NCBI GenBank assembly: GCA_965261065.1
Contig: OZ253444.1
Location: 5,394,001 to 5,458,000 of the forward strand
Source of the DNA: JAKZVK01 sp965261065
GTDB lineage: Bacteria > Acidobacteriota > Terriglobia > Bryobacterales > UBA6623
Direction: 5' to 3'
Length of the DNA: 64,000 nt
The notes beneath the pieces were generated by a model that was not told the origin of the DNA, ran no database searches, and saw only the letters and a program-made list of their open reading frames with translations. The position numbers were made by a program, and so were the translations under genes. Positions 35,454 to 43,606 of this stretch are shown one piece after another (within the stretch, counting starts at the first letter, position 1; every line of letters begins with the position of its first letter).

Positions 35454-36287
35454 ATGACGAACCGAATGATTCGCGGTCTTCTACTGCTCTTAGCAATCAC
35501 GCTCGGAACTTGGGCTTCGGCCACACGGCTCGTAGCTCAAGAAGGCGAGTCCAACCCGGCAGCGCAGGAGAAGGAAGCACGGGGGGCACCCAAGACCACC
35601 AAGGTCATCGAGCTAAAGCACATCCACCCATCTCAGGTCGAGGAGCTCATGGGCAGTGCGGGGGTGAAGGTCAGAAGGACAAGGACTAGGGCGCTGCCGG
35701 TCGTCACCATCGAGGGCGATCCTGATGCAGTGTTGGCTGCGGAGCATACCATTCGAGAGCTCGACATTCCACGAATGGGAACCTCAGCGGAGGGGTCGGA
35801 GAACATCGAGTTGGTCATCCACCTGTTGGGCGCGAATGGCCCGGAGGTGCCGCCGAATACGGTTGCTGCCGGTCAGCTCGAGGCAGTGGTCAAGGAACTG
35901 CAAGACAAGTTTCCGTATCGAAGTTACCGGTTGTTTGAAACCGCAGCCTTGCGGCTAGAGGGGCGAACAAGAAGTATGGTCTCGGGGTTACTACCCGGCT
36001 TCGCTCCCGAGACTCCCAACCCTGCGACCTACAATTTCGGCGTGCGCCTCACAGATGTCTCGGTGCGCAAAGGGGAGCGTTGGATCAAACTCGGAGAACT
36101 GGGTCTCAACTTGCGGATACCCATCGTAACCGGCACGGGCGACAACCCCTCCTTCCACTACCAGGACATCCAGATCCAGACCGAGATCACTGTCCGAGAG
36201 GGATCCACGGTCGTCGTCGGGAAGACCGGCGTGCAAGGATCGATTCGAAGTCTGTTTCTTATTGTGACGGCGAATGTTGTTGAGTGA
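35454..36287 (+). CDS. secreted protein with secretin N-domain-like region
   Basis: 277 residues, 2 nt after the anti-sigma stop, so it is the third gene of the operon. A signal peptide (LLLLLAITLGTWASATRLVA) is followed by TKVIELKHIHPSQVEELMGS and VVTIEGDPDAVLAAEHTIRE, which resemble the short KH-like secretin N1 repeat. The remainder is beta-rich and unassigned. Its operon position suggests an envelope component controlled by the sigma factor. Confidence 0.65.
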   Translation: MTNRMIRGLLLLLAITLGTWASATRLVAQEGESNPAAQEKEARGAPKTTKVIELKHIHPSQVEELMGSAGVKVRRTRTRALPVVTIEGDPDAVLAAEHTIRELDIPRMGTSAEGSENIELVIHLLGANGPEVPPNTVAAGQLEAVVKELQDKFPYRSYRLFETAALRLEGRTRSMVSGLLPGFAPETPNPATYNFGVRLTDVSVRKGERWIKLGELGLNLRIPIVTGTGDNPSFHYQDIQIQTEITVREGSTVVVGKTGVQGSIRSLFLIVTANVVE

Positions 36288-36352
36288 CGGTCTGGCGGGG
36301 ATCACGTGGACCTCTTGAATTCGCAGTCGTGTTCTCGTGTCGCGTTGGTTGG

Positions 36353-36646
36353 CTAGCCAAAGAACCTTCCAGCGTCGCGGGCGCCGTGTAACACGCGGGA
36401 GATACGCAGTCCGCCCCTCGTCCGCCGATAGTAGATGACGTAGTTGCCGACTGGGAAGCTGCGCATCCCGGAAGCAATCTCGTCGCGTCGGCGGCCCATA
36501 CCGGGCGTCGAAGCAAGCAGCGAAAAACGCTCCGCGATGGAGTCGATCAGGCCATCGGCCGCTTCCAGGCTTTGCTGCTGGGCCACATAGAGCCAGATCT
36601 CGTCAAGGTCCGCGCGGGCCTTCCGAGACAGGCGAATCGGGCTCAT
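36353..36646 (-). CDS. ParE/RelE-superfamily toxin
   Basis: 97 residues: IRLSRKARADLDEIWLYVAQ, SIAERFSLLASTPGMGRRRD and MRSFPVGNYVIYYRRTRGGL with ISRVLHGARD. These are the ParE landmarks. ParE toxins usually poison gyrase. Its start overlaps the antitoxin stop by 4 nt. Confidence 0.88.
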   Translation of the reverse strand: MSPIRLSRKARADLDEIWLYVAQQQSLEAADGLIDSIAERFSLLASTPGMGRRRDEIASGMRSFPVGNYVIYYRRTRGGLRISRVLHGARDAGRFFG

Positions 36647-36933
36647 CGGGTACGCGTCTTGGTCCGCTTAGCGGCGAGCCTTCGTCGTCCCTGACGTTTG
36701 ATGTCGGCAGCCAAGTCCCGCATGCCGTCGACGCTGTGCTCGGTGTAATCACCCTGCTCGATCTGCTCAAGGCCGGCGTGCACGTCGCTGCGGAGTCGCT
36801 CGAGCTTTCCTTCGTCGTGCTCCTTGAGCAGCCGCAGGGCCTCTCGGACCACCTCACTGGCCGTTTGGTACATGCCGGTCCGTACCTTGTCACTGACGAG
36901 TCGTTCCAACTCCGGTGTAAGGGAAACATTCAT
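36643..36933 (-). CDS. ParD/CopG-type antitoxin
   Basis: 96 residues. The ribbon-helix-helix N-terminus MNVSLTPELERLVSDKVRTG and YQTASEVVREALRLLKEHDE are typical of ParD. The C-terminal half is charged and binds the toxin. It is the first gene of the parDE operon; inverted repeats upstream (36967-36999) are candidate autorepression sites. Confidence 0.88.
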   Translation of the reverse strand: MNVSLTPELERLVSDKVRTGMYQTASEVVREALRLLKEHDEGKLERLRSDVHAGLEQIEQGDYTEHSVDGMRDLAADIKRQGRRRLAAKRTKTRTR

Positions 36934-36966
36934 CGGTTTGTGATACCTCGCGCCGAATGTGCGGAG

Positions 36967-36999
36967 ATCCTGATAACAGGATATAGCAATTTTCGCTAT
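36967..36999 (-). promoter_or_regulatory. two adjacent inverted repeats upstream of parDE
   Basis: ATCCTG-ATAA-CAGGAT (36967-36982) is followed at once by ATAGC-AATTTTC-GCTAT (36983-36999), 34-66 bp before the parD start. Antitoxins with ribbon-helix-helix domains bind such paired palindromes. The A/T-rich spacer may contain the -10 region. Confidence 0.55.
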
Positions 37000-37021
37000 C
37001 GCGCTAGACGGAGCGGTTAAG

Positions 37022-38248
37022 CTACGTCACGATCTCCGCCTTGGCGAGAAAGTCGGGATCGATCTCAACGCCCAGGCCCGGCGTCTCGGGCACCTTGACC
37101 ACCCCGTTTCTCACCACGAAGTTCGGCGAGTACCACGACAAGTTCTTATGCGGCCGGCGCCACGGAAACTCCATGTAAGGGCCGATGTTGGGGATGGCCG
37201 AGGCGAACTGCAGCATGTTGACCGCGGCGGCGCCGGTCTGCGTGTTGTGGGGAACGATGGTCATGTTCGCCTCGCGCGCCATGCGGGCGACCCGGGCCGC
37301 GCGGATGAAGCCGCCGTTGTAGTTGAGATCGGGCTGAACGATGTCCATCACGCCGTTGTCGATCATCCACTGGAAGCGCCACAGGCTGGCGTCTTGCTCG
37401 CCCGCCGCAACGGGCATCGTGAGCGCCTGCGTCACTCGTTGCGTCTCGCCCAGTTCTTCCCACGGGCAGGGCTCTTCGAAGAAGCCGACGTTGAGGTCTT
37501 CGAGCATGCGCCCGATTTCGATCGCTTTCCGCGAGTTGTAGGAGCCGTTGGCGTCGACGTAGATGATGATGTCGTCGCCGAGCTTCTTGCGCGCGAGCTT
37601 CATCATCGTTTCGGTGCGGCCGGGATAGGCGTCGAGGTTGCGGCTCATGCGGCCACCGATCTTGAACTTGACGGTTTTGGCGCCCGTGGCCTCGACACCG
37701 CGAACGTAAATGTCGACTTCCTCTTCGGCCGTCAGTTCGCGCGCCGAGCCCGAGAGGTAGACTGGGATCTCTTTTCGCCGGACGCCGCCCATCAACGCGC
37801 CCGCTGGCTTGCCGGCCACTTTGCCGAGCAGGTCGAACAAGCTCTGCTCGACGTACGCCGCCGGACACCAAAAGGCCTGGCCGGCCATCTTGTAGTTCTT
37901 GATGTAGACCTCGTCGACGAGCGTTTCGAGGTCGCGCGCGTCGCGGCCGAGGTAGTGGGGGATCACGCGCCGCAGCAGAATCGGGATGTAGTCTTCGATC
38001 TGCTTGGTGCGGCAGACGCCTTCAGCGCCGTCGGTCGAGCGCGCGCGGACGAAGTAGTAGCGGCCGTTGCGCAACAGCTCGATCGAAGCGATCTTGACCG
38101 GTGACTTCGAGGCCGCGTGGAGGTTAAACAGCGGCTTCTCGTAATCGGGAACGACTTTCTTTTCGGCAGCGGTGGGGAAGGCCCCGGCGCGTAGCGGCAG
38201 AGCCGCGGCAAGAGAGGTTTTCAGCCAGGTTCGGCGGTTGATCTGCAT
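37022..38248 (-). CDS. exported mandelate racemase/muconate-lactonizing-enzyme family protein
   Basis: 408 residues. The N-terminus INRRTWLKTSLAAALPLRAG looks like a Tat leader. The enolase-superfamily C-terminal barrel shows the KxK motif in TGAKTVKFKIGGRM, the metal ligands in IIYVDANGSYN, VGFFEEPCPWEEL and PVAAGEQDASLW, and MTIVPHNTQTG with the His-like base near the last strand. The reaction is likely acid-sugar dehydration or racemisation; the substrate is unassigned. It stands alone. Confidence 0.85.
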   Translation of the reverse strand: MQINRRTWLKTSLAAALPLRAGAFPTAAEKKVVPDYEKPLFNLHAASKSPVKIASIELLRNGRYYFVRARSTDGAEGVCRTKQIEDYIPILLRRVIPHYLGRDARDLETLVDEVYIKNYKMAGQAFWCPAAYVEQSLFDLLGKVAGKPAGALMGGVRRKEIPVYLSGSARELTAEEEVDIYVRGVEATGAKTVKFKIGGRMSRNLDAYPGRTETMMKLARKKLGDDIIIYVDANGSYNSRKAIEIGRMLEDLNVGFFEEPCPWEELGETQRVTQALTMPVAAGEQDASLWRFQWMIDNGVMDIVQPDLNYNGGFIRAARVARMAREANMTIVPHNTQTGAAAVNMLQFASAIPNIGPYMEFPWRRPHKNLSWYSPNFVVRNGVVKVPETPGLGVEIDPDFLAKAEIVT

Positions 38249-38285
38249 GGTGCTCGGTCTACACAGTCGGAAGCTGCAAGCTGCG

Positions 38286-38410
38286 ACTCAGAGCCGCGGG
38301 CGTGAGCCCGCGTTGATCTCTTGCATCCAACGATCGAGTTCGGTGCGCGCCACCCTGTCGCCAGTTTGAAGCACCGCAACGCGAGCTAACTAACGCTCGC
38401 GGCTCTGAGT
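38286..38410. repeat. palindromic repeat with 'CTCAGAGCCGC' ends
   Basis: ACTCAGAGCCGCGGGCGTGA on the left is complementary to CTAACGCTCGCGGCTCTGAGT on the right over 11 bp (ACTCAGAGCCG / CGGCTCTGAGT), and internal GCGTTG/CAACGC also pair. A half-copy lies at 30284-30314. It separates the enolase-family gene from dinB. Confidence 0.65.
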
Positions 38411-38434
38411 GTGAGATGGGGCCCCCACTTGCGC

Positions 38435-38950
38435 TCAGCTACTCGGGGGCATCTGGAACGGCTCGTCCGCGCTGCCGCCGTAGATCGACGGCACTTTTGC
38501 ACCCATCGGCCGCAGATACGCGGAAAGCTGCCCGCGATGATGCACGGTGTGGCGGATCAAGAACGACAGATAAATCACCGCCGGCTCGTTGAAGGCACCC
38601 ATCATGCTGACGTTCGCGGCTAATTGTTCGCCGCTCATCGCCTTCACCCGTTCGAGTGCCGCGCTCAACTGGTCGTCGTAGATTTTGACGGCGTCGGCGA
38701 TCGTCGTGATGGACGTTTCGGCCGACCCATCGGGCATGGGGAACTCGCCGTCGGCCACCGCGTTGGCAAACCACACGTCGCTCGACCCCATATGGCGGGC
38801 AATCTCCAGAGCGCTGCGCGAGTCCTCATGCGGCCGATAGCCGCTCTTGTCTTCAGGGACCGCGGCGATGATCTTTTTGTTCGTCTGCGTTTCGTGCTGG
38901 ATGACAGAAAGAAAAAACTCCGACATCATCTTGGCTTGTTCGGGTGACAT
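38435..38950 (-). CDS. DinB family protein
   Basis: 171 residues, a four-helix DinB/YfiT-like fold. The metal-binding His triad is visible as ALEIARHMGSSD and FLIRHTVHHRGQLSAYLRPM. VPSIYGGSADEPFQ is the usual DinB C-terminus. Such proteins are thiol-dependent metalloenzymes or transferases of unknown substrate. No linked partner is seen. Confidence 0.85.
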   Translation of the reverse strand: MSPEQAKMMSEFFLSVIQHETQTNKKIIAAVPEDKSGYRPHEDSRSALEIARHMGSSDVWFANAVADGEFPMPDGSAETSITTIADAVKIYDDQLSAALERVKAMSGEQLAANVSMMGAFNEPAVIYLSFLIRHTVHHRGQLSAYLRPMGAKVPSIYGGSADEPFQMPPSS

Positions 38951-39082
38951 GGTGTTCGTTCCTCCTCCAAAAAAGCGCGCCCCGATGCAGTCCCGCGGAG
39001 CAGCATTCTCCCAGTATAGAGCGGCACGGTGCAGAGCGGCGCGGCCGCGAATCTGTGGTCGCTTAAACTACCTGTACCAACC

Positions 39083-39715
39083 GAGCCGTGACCGTAAGTA
39101 CCTATGCACATGATTTCTGCACAACCTGGCAGAAAATTCTAGAGCCGGGACAGAGGCGCGGGGGTAACCCGCGCGCTCCTCGAGGCTCCGCGTCCCGTCC
39201 GGTGCGGCAGAGAAACCCATTGGGTTCCGGCTCGCCCGGGTCAGGGAGCGGTTTCCTCGAGGCCCCCATCACTTCCGAGACAGCCCGGTTCGACCCTGGA
39301 GTGGTATCAAATGGAACGAAATGGGACGGTTGTGGGGTTTTGGTTGTGCCGGGGAGGGCTGGGGCCGTGAGTTTCGGGCGTAAAGAGGCATGTGACTGAC
39401 GGTTGCGCCGAGGTGTTGGTTGACTGGCGCTGGATTGACGAAGCTGAGGCATGGCACGCCTCCCTTGCGGTCTGGGCTCGGTTCGGGCGGGTCGGGCGTA
39501 GTTCGGCTCTAGCATCCAGGGTCGAAGGTTGTCCGTGGCGGACCGCTCCCTGACCCGGACGAGCCGGAACCCAAAGGGGACTTCGTGGCGGACCGGACAG
39601 CGGTGGGGTATTGAGGGAGCGCGCGGGTTCCCACCCGCGCCTCTGTCCCCGGCTCTGGAATATTCTGCCAAGCTTGGCAAGGATTTCACTCTGTAGGTAC
39701 TGACGGTCATGGCTC
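39083..39715. repeat. 633-bp element with long imperfect inverted arms
   Basis: The left arm (from 39083: GAGCCGTGACCGTAAGTACC, then AGAGCCGGGACAGAGGCGCG) is repeated in reverse on the right (read inward from 39715: GAGCCATGACCGTCAGTACC, then AGAGCCGGGGACAGAGGCGC). The arms are about 170-210 bp, including GGGTTCCGGCTCG and GGGTCAGGGAGCGG. About 210 bp lie between them, with no gene. Each arm itself holds a GCGCGGG/CCCGCGC hairpin. It looks like two copies of a dispersed repeat in opposite orientation, or a MITE-like unit. Confidence 0.75.
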
Positions 39716-40282
39716 TGTTCAAAAAAAGAGGGCCCTCTGGCTCCCGTCTCGGTCAACCTCAGCGGCCCGCCCAAGATAGGAGCGAAAGAGCAGGCTTGAA
39801 CGGACGGTCCTCACCTAACCGATTGCGTCAGGAGCTGCCGCCCGCGGGGGAAGATCGCTCTACTTCTTATCGGAGAGCAACATCGAAACTGCCTGGCCAG
39901 GAAACGGTCGTGTTGGTCCGGCGATCTGTCCGCACCGGTCGTTTCCGGTATCAGGCTAACATGCACATACAAGGGTTGCGGGTTCGGTGAAGGGCAAGTG
40001 GCTGAAAAGGCTACGAAAACTATTTATGAATTCCTGTGACTCACTCAGGGCTGTCCGTCTTGGTCGCACCGAAAAAGGGCTTCGACCGCCTTGCTAAATG
40101 AACTAGGCCCCGGCCAAGTTTCGCGGAGTCGCTACTCGAGGGCCGGGGCTCGGTTCGTATTTGACGCGGGCCGGGTGCAGCGCCCACGTCGGGAGCGCGG
40201 TCCGGAAGTGAAGAACGGCACCCCCGCAGCGACCGTGATCGCCGCGGCTCTCGCCAACGGAAGCCGAAGCCTCCGCTCCACA
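39716..40282. other. non-coding stretch where a DGR reverse transcriptase would be expected
   Basis: 567 bp on the far side of the template repeat. In all frames the ORFs are short and none shows reverse-transcriptase motifs (no YxDD, no DGR-type start). In most DGR cassettes the RT gene follows the template directly, so it seems to have been deleted here. Confidence 0.5.
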
Positions 40283-40388
40283 TCCCGGGCGCAACGGAAC
40301 CCAATGTTGTTGTTCCTGTTGGCCGGGTCGTTCCTGTTGCGATTCGACACGCGCAGGTTCGTCGGATTGTTGTTCCACGAGCTGTTGT
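40283..40388 (-). other. template repeat (TR) of a diversity-generating retroelement
   Basis: The minus strand reads AAC/AAT-rich codons (TCGTGGAACAACAATCCGAC at the start of the match, GGGTTCCGTTGCGCCCGGGA at its end). Over 98 nt (40283-40380) it aligns without gaps to 41688-41785 inside the FGE gene. It contains 28 adenines; 13 differ in the variable copy, and no C, G or T differs. It is not in a plausible gene. The invariant GC-rich end corresponds to the initiation-of-mutagenic-homing end of a DGR template. Confidence 0.9.
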
Positions 40389-40411
40389 CAAAAGTGGCAG
40401 GTTGTTGGCAG

Positions 40412-40969
40412 TCAGTCGCGTTTACGCGACTTGAGGTTGATTAGGCCAGTCGTTCCACGGCTGGTGTCGCTGATCGCCTCGCAGCAAACCCTAGGCCGGT
40501 TTAATTTAGCGGTCTTACGCCCGTCGGCTTGAGCCGTCCTTGCTTGGGCGGCTGCGTCGATTCGTTCCAGACGACCGTGAGTCTTGCCGGTTGCGTGCCG
40601 TTCCCCTTGGTTACGGATGTAGTCGGTCACCCATGGCAGGTCCTTGGATCCGAAACTGACCACGCCATAGCCCGCCTGCCAAGCAAAACGGCTACGGTTC
40701 ATGATGCGCTGGTTGAGGTAGTGGGCGCTGGCGCCTTTGAGTTGGCCGACCCAGTCGCTGACCTGGACGGTCGGCGGCACCGACACGGCCAGGTGAACGT
40801 GGTCGTCGGTTCCGCCGACAGCGTGACAGACGGTTCCGGGCGTCTGCTTTACGCGTTGTTCGAGGAATTGGTAGAGGTGATGCTCGACGGCATCGTGGAT
40901 TAGCGGTGCGCTCCCCTTCGTGTGCCATGTAAGGTGGAGATTGATCTCCGAATAGACGTTGTTGGGCAT
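40412..40969 (-). CDS. REP-associated tyrosine (Y1/IS200-like) transposase
   Basis: 185 residues from the ATG at 40969 (MPNNVYSEINLHLTWHTKG). The HUH motif is in GTDDHVHLAVSVPP, and YGVVSFGSKDLPWVTDYIRN holds the candidate catalytic Tyr, followed by NQGERHATGKT. The C-terminal 50 residues are basic and probably non-conserved, and the last codons run into a REP-like hairpin (40415-40430). It sits between the Avd remnant and the TR of the DGR, an unusual place. It resembles RAYT enzymes, which mobilise nearby palindromes. Confidence 0.85.
   Translation of the reverse strand: MPNNVYSEINLHLTWHTKGSAPLIHDAVEHHLYQFLEQRVKQTPGTVCHAVGGTDDHVHLAVSVPPTVQVSDWVGQLKGASAHYLNQRIMNRSRFAWQAGYGVVSFGSKDLPWVTDYIRNQGERHATGKTHGRLERIDAAAQARTAQADGRKTAKLNRPRVCCEAISDTSRGTTGLINLKSRKRD
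40415..40430. repeat. REP-like hairpin at the 3' end of the Y1 transposase gene
   Basis: GTCGCG-TTTA-CGCGAC is followed by TTGAGGTTGATTAGGCCAG. The same hairpin-plus-tail pattern (GCGTTTACGC, then CTTGCAGTGGACTAGGCCAG) recurs at 41145-41195, on the other side of the gene. These are the likely recognition sequences of the tyrosine transposase. Confidence 0.65.
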
Positions 40970-41043
40970 TGCCGGTTCATGGCTCAAGCCGTTTGGGTAA
41001 GGCCCCTGGAAGGGGCCTGATTGATTCACTCGGGGTCATTCCA

Positions 41044-41195
41044 CCAGGCGTAAAACGCCTGGCCTAGTTGAAACCCAAGGCCCGCAAACGGGCCTGTATG
41101 CGTCCGCAACGTTAGACGAGATGGCCGGTCAGGTGTGGGTGACCAGACGCGTTTACGCGGCTTGCAGTGGACTAGGCCAGGCGTTTTACGCCTTG
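41044..41195. repeat. REP-like hairpin cluster upstream of the Y1 transposase gene
   Basis: CCAGGCG-TAAAA-CGCCTGG (41044-41062) with GGCCTAGTTGAAACCCAAGG forms an inverted partner to ACTAGGCCAGGCGTTTTACG (about 41171-41190). GACGCGTTTACGCGGC lies at 41146-41161. So the gene 40412-40969 is bracketed by related palindromes. The remaining bases up to 41397 show no gene. Confidence 0.6.
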
Positions 41196-41397
41196 TACGC
41201 GCCCCAGTGAGTCCGCCCGAGGGCACTTCAGCGTCCTTCCCTGGCCGGCTTCAGCCATTCTGGATGCCACGCTGGTGCGTACGGGAGAGGCAATCCCGAT
41301 CCCACGCAGACCGAGCTGCGACGCGGTTTTGAAAAGGGCTCCGTCACCTTGTTGTACTATGTGCTCGGGACGTACCATGTTTGGCCCCTCCGGGGCC

Positions 41398-41607
41398 CTA
41401 GCGAGCGAAGAGCCGCGCCCCGTCATTGACCGGGTTTAGCCTTGACAAATGTCCAAACTCCAGGTGGGAGACCAGTCGGTCTCCCACGCTGAACCTGAAC
41501 GAGCGCGGGAACTTCTCGACCTTGGGCAGCAGCCATAGGAGTAGATCGTACGTCTTGCCGACCACCACAGCCGGATCACGACGGTCGCTCGGAGGCGTAG
41601 GATTCAG
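41398..41607 (-). pseudogene. truncated DGR accessory variability determinant (Avd-like, bAvd)
   Basis: An open frame of 69 codons with no ATG (a CTG at 41607 and GTG codons are the only options). It reads SDRRDPAVVVGKTYDLLLWL, then LPKVEKFPRSFRFSVGDRLV. This is the first helix and turn of the bAvd four-helix bundle family that partners DGR reverse transcriptases. After GDRL similarity stops and a TAG ends the frame at 41398, about half the normal length. It lies 68 bp after the FGE gene, the standard place for Avd in DGR cassettes. Confidence 0.72.
41464..41487. repeat. 10-bp perfect stem at the break point of the Avd remnant
   Basis: GTGGGAGACC-AGTC-GGTCTCCCAC. It coincides with the codons where the Avd-like reading frame loses similarity, so it may be coding sequence that fortuitously pairs or the scar of the event that truncated the gene. 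There is no T-tract that would make it a terminator. Confidence 0.4.
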
Positions 41608-41633
41608 ATGTCAGACTCCCAGAAAATTTCCTG

Positions 41634-41652
41634 GCCGGGGCTTCGCCCCGGC
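41634..41652. promoter_or_regulatory. GC-rich hairpin 35 nt after the variable repeat (DGR target hairpin candidate)
   Basis: GCCGGGGC-TTC-GCCCCGGC: an 8-bp perfect GC stem with a 3-nt loop (GAA on the gene strand). It lies just beyond the FGE stop codon, 35 nt from the homing end of the variable repeat. In characterised phage DGRs a GC-rich hairpin or cruciform at this place is needed for efficient retrohoming. It could also act as a terminator, though the T-run beside it is weak. Confidence 0.65.
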
Positions 41653-41687
41653 GTAAAGGAACAAGGGAAAAAGATTAAGGAGAAACT

Positions 41688-41785
41688 TCCCGGGCGCAAC
41701 GGAACCCAACGTCGTTGACCCTGACGGCCGGGCCGCTCCTGAAGCGATTCGACACGCGCAGGTACGTCGGATTGCTGTACCACGA
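41688..41785 (-). other. variable repeat (VR) of the diversity-generating retroelement
   Basis: Inside the FGE C-terminus, on the minus strand. Compared with the template at 40283-40380, 13 of 98 positions differ, all at template A (A to T six times, A to G seven times). The changed codons are those for the solvent-facing C-type-lectin-like face: template Asn codons became Tyr, Ser, Tyr, Phe, Ser, Val, Val and Asp, a template Asp became Gly, and Ile became Val. Framework codons (SNPT, LRVSNR, GFRCAR) are unchanged. This is the classic signature of adenine mutagenesis. Confidence 0.9.
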
Positions 41786-43606
41786 ACCGCCGCGCAGGAT
41801 CCGGGAATCCCCAGTCTCAGGGCCTGGTGGATCTTCGCCGGTTGACTTCCTATAGTAGTCCTCCTCATACCGATCCGCGGTCCACTCCCAAACGTTCCCG
41901 GCCATGTCATAGAGACCGAATCCATTCGGCGGGAAGGTCCCCGCGGGCGAGGTGAGCTCGAAGGTATCCGTGCCCCCGGTGCCGTCAAAATTGGCGTCGT
42001 CGTGCGTGAGTTCGTTCGCATTTCGGATATTTGAAACCTCTCTTGCCTCCCCGCGCGGCGTACTCCCACTCGGCCTCGGTCGGGAGACGGCCGCCGGCCG
42101 ACTCACAGTAAGCCTTCGCCCCTTGCCAACTGACATCGACCACAGGGTGGTCCGGCCCGCTGTCGGGAGAGGAAGCAAGAATTCGCAGGCCTTGATCATT
42201 CTCAAAGTCCATGTAGGCCATCGCCGTTACTTCAGTGGGCATTAGGAGAAAGTCTTTGGTGATCTCGACTGGATGCCGGTGCTCGTCGTCGCCGCATTCT
42301 TTGTCGAGTTCCTCGACGCAGCCCATGTCGAAGGGCCCAGCGGGAATCGGTACGTAGTCGGTCCAATGTACGGGCTTCTCGATACCTTGAGGCAGCGTGG
42401 TGCTTTGATCACCTCTGGCTCGGCTCAGTTGCCTAGTGCTCAGTCCTTCAGCCTTACTGAGGTTAGCTTCCCTGAGATCGGCCCAGGCTAGATTCGCGTC
42501 CCGCAAGTCGGCCCCAATCAGGTATGCATCGCGTAAATCGGCGCCGGTCAGGTCGGCCTCGCTCAGGTCCGCTTTGGCCAGAAAAGCGCCCTGGGCTTTT
42601 GCGTACCGGAGATTTCTCCCCGCCAGCAAGGCGCCTTGGACGTTGCGGAGGTTTTCCCAATCCCAACCTGCCATCTTCGTGGACACGTCCTGCCTCTCGA
42701 AGTTCGCGTCAAAGAACGTGAGGCCAAAGAACTCTCCCGCAGTTGCGAAGTACGAGGCACTGCCGAAAACCTCGATCGCAAGGAGCGCGAGAACCCATGC
42801 AACTCCTCGAAACCCCGAGGGCTGCTCGGGAGGAGGCATACTCGGCCCCCGGAGTGTTTTCGCCGCCAGGCCGTAGAAGTACGCCCCCGCTCCCACGGCA
42901 GCGATCACAAAAATGACAAGCAAGGGGGTGCCGGCTGGATCTTGCCGCGTCAGGAAGCGGCCCCACAGACCCAGGATTGTCAGCGGAACGACGCACCAAG
43001 CGGCCACGATCGAGGCCACATGTTGCAGGCGGAACAGGTCCGGCCGATACCCAGCCAAGCGGGGGCGCAGGGCGCTAATCAGGCCGTTTAGCAGCCAGGG
43101 GTAAGCGGCCTGGTCCAGCGTCCGGTTGTCGGGAAAGACGGCTGAGAGCGCCGCCAGCCCTTCCCAGAGCCGCTGCAAGTAGAGATGAAGATACGCGTAT
43201 AAGCCCAGCAGCAACACCGGCGTTAGGAGATAGAACCCCACCACCGGCACCCGGGCGCCGATGATCGGCAGCGGGGTTGTGGCGGCATTGGTGAGCAGCG
43301 CGACGTCCGTCGTCGTGACTGCCGTCAGCATCGTGTAGGCGCAGACGATCTGCATCGACAGGAACAGCTTGCGGGCGTTGCGGGAAGCTTCCTCGACGTA
43401 GGTTAGGCCCTTGAATTCGATTTCCGGGCCCTCGGGCATGGTTGCGCCTGACAAATCCGCGCCCGCAAGCTGACCGGCACGCAGGCCTTTCACCTCGCCT
43501 AGGTTGGCGTTCCGCAGATCGGCGTCGTGGAGGTTGGTCCCGGTCAGCGTTGCTTGGCCGAAATCAATGTCTCGCAGATCGGCGTTGGACAGGTTGAAGT
43601 GGTCTA

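Noticed and set aside
30284..38410. The short 'CTCAGAGCCGC' repeats as a CRISPR array
   Set aside because: Only two distant copies, no regular spacers, and no cas genes in the window.
39709..39990. A 93-codon plus-strand ORF starting MALFKKRGPSGSRLG
   Set aside because: Its start lies in the right arm of the inverted repeat, it has no family similarity and no RBS.
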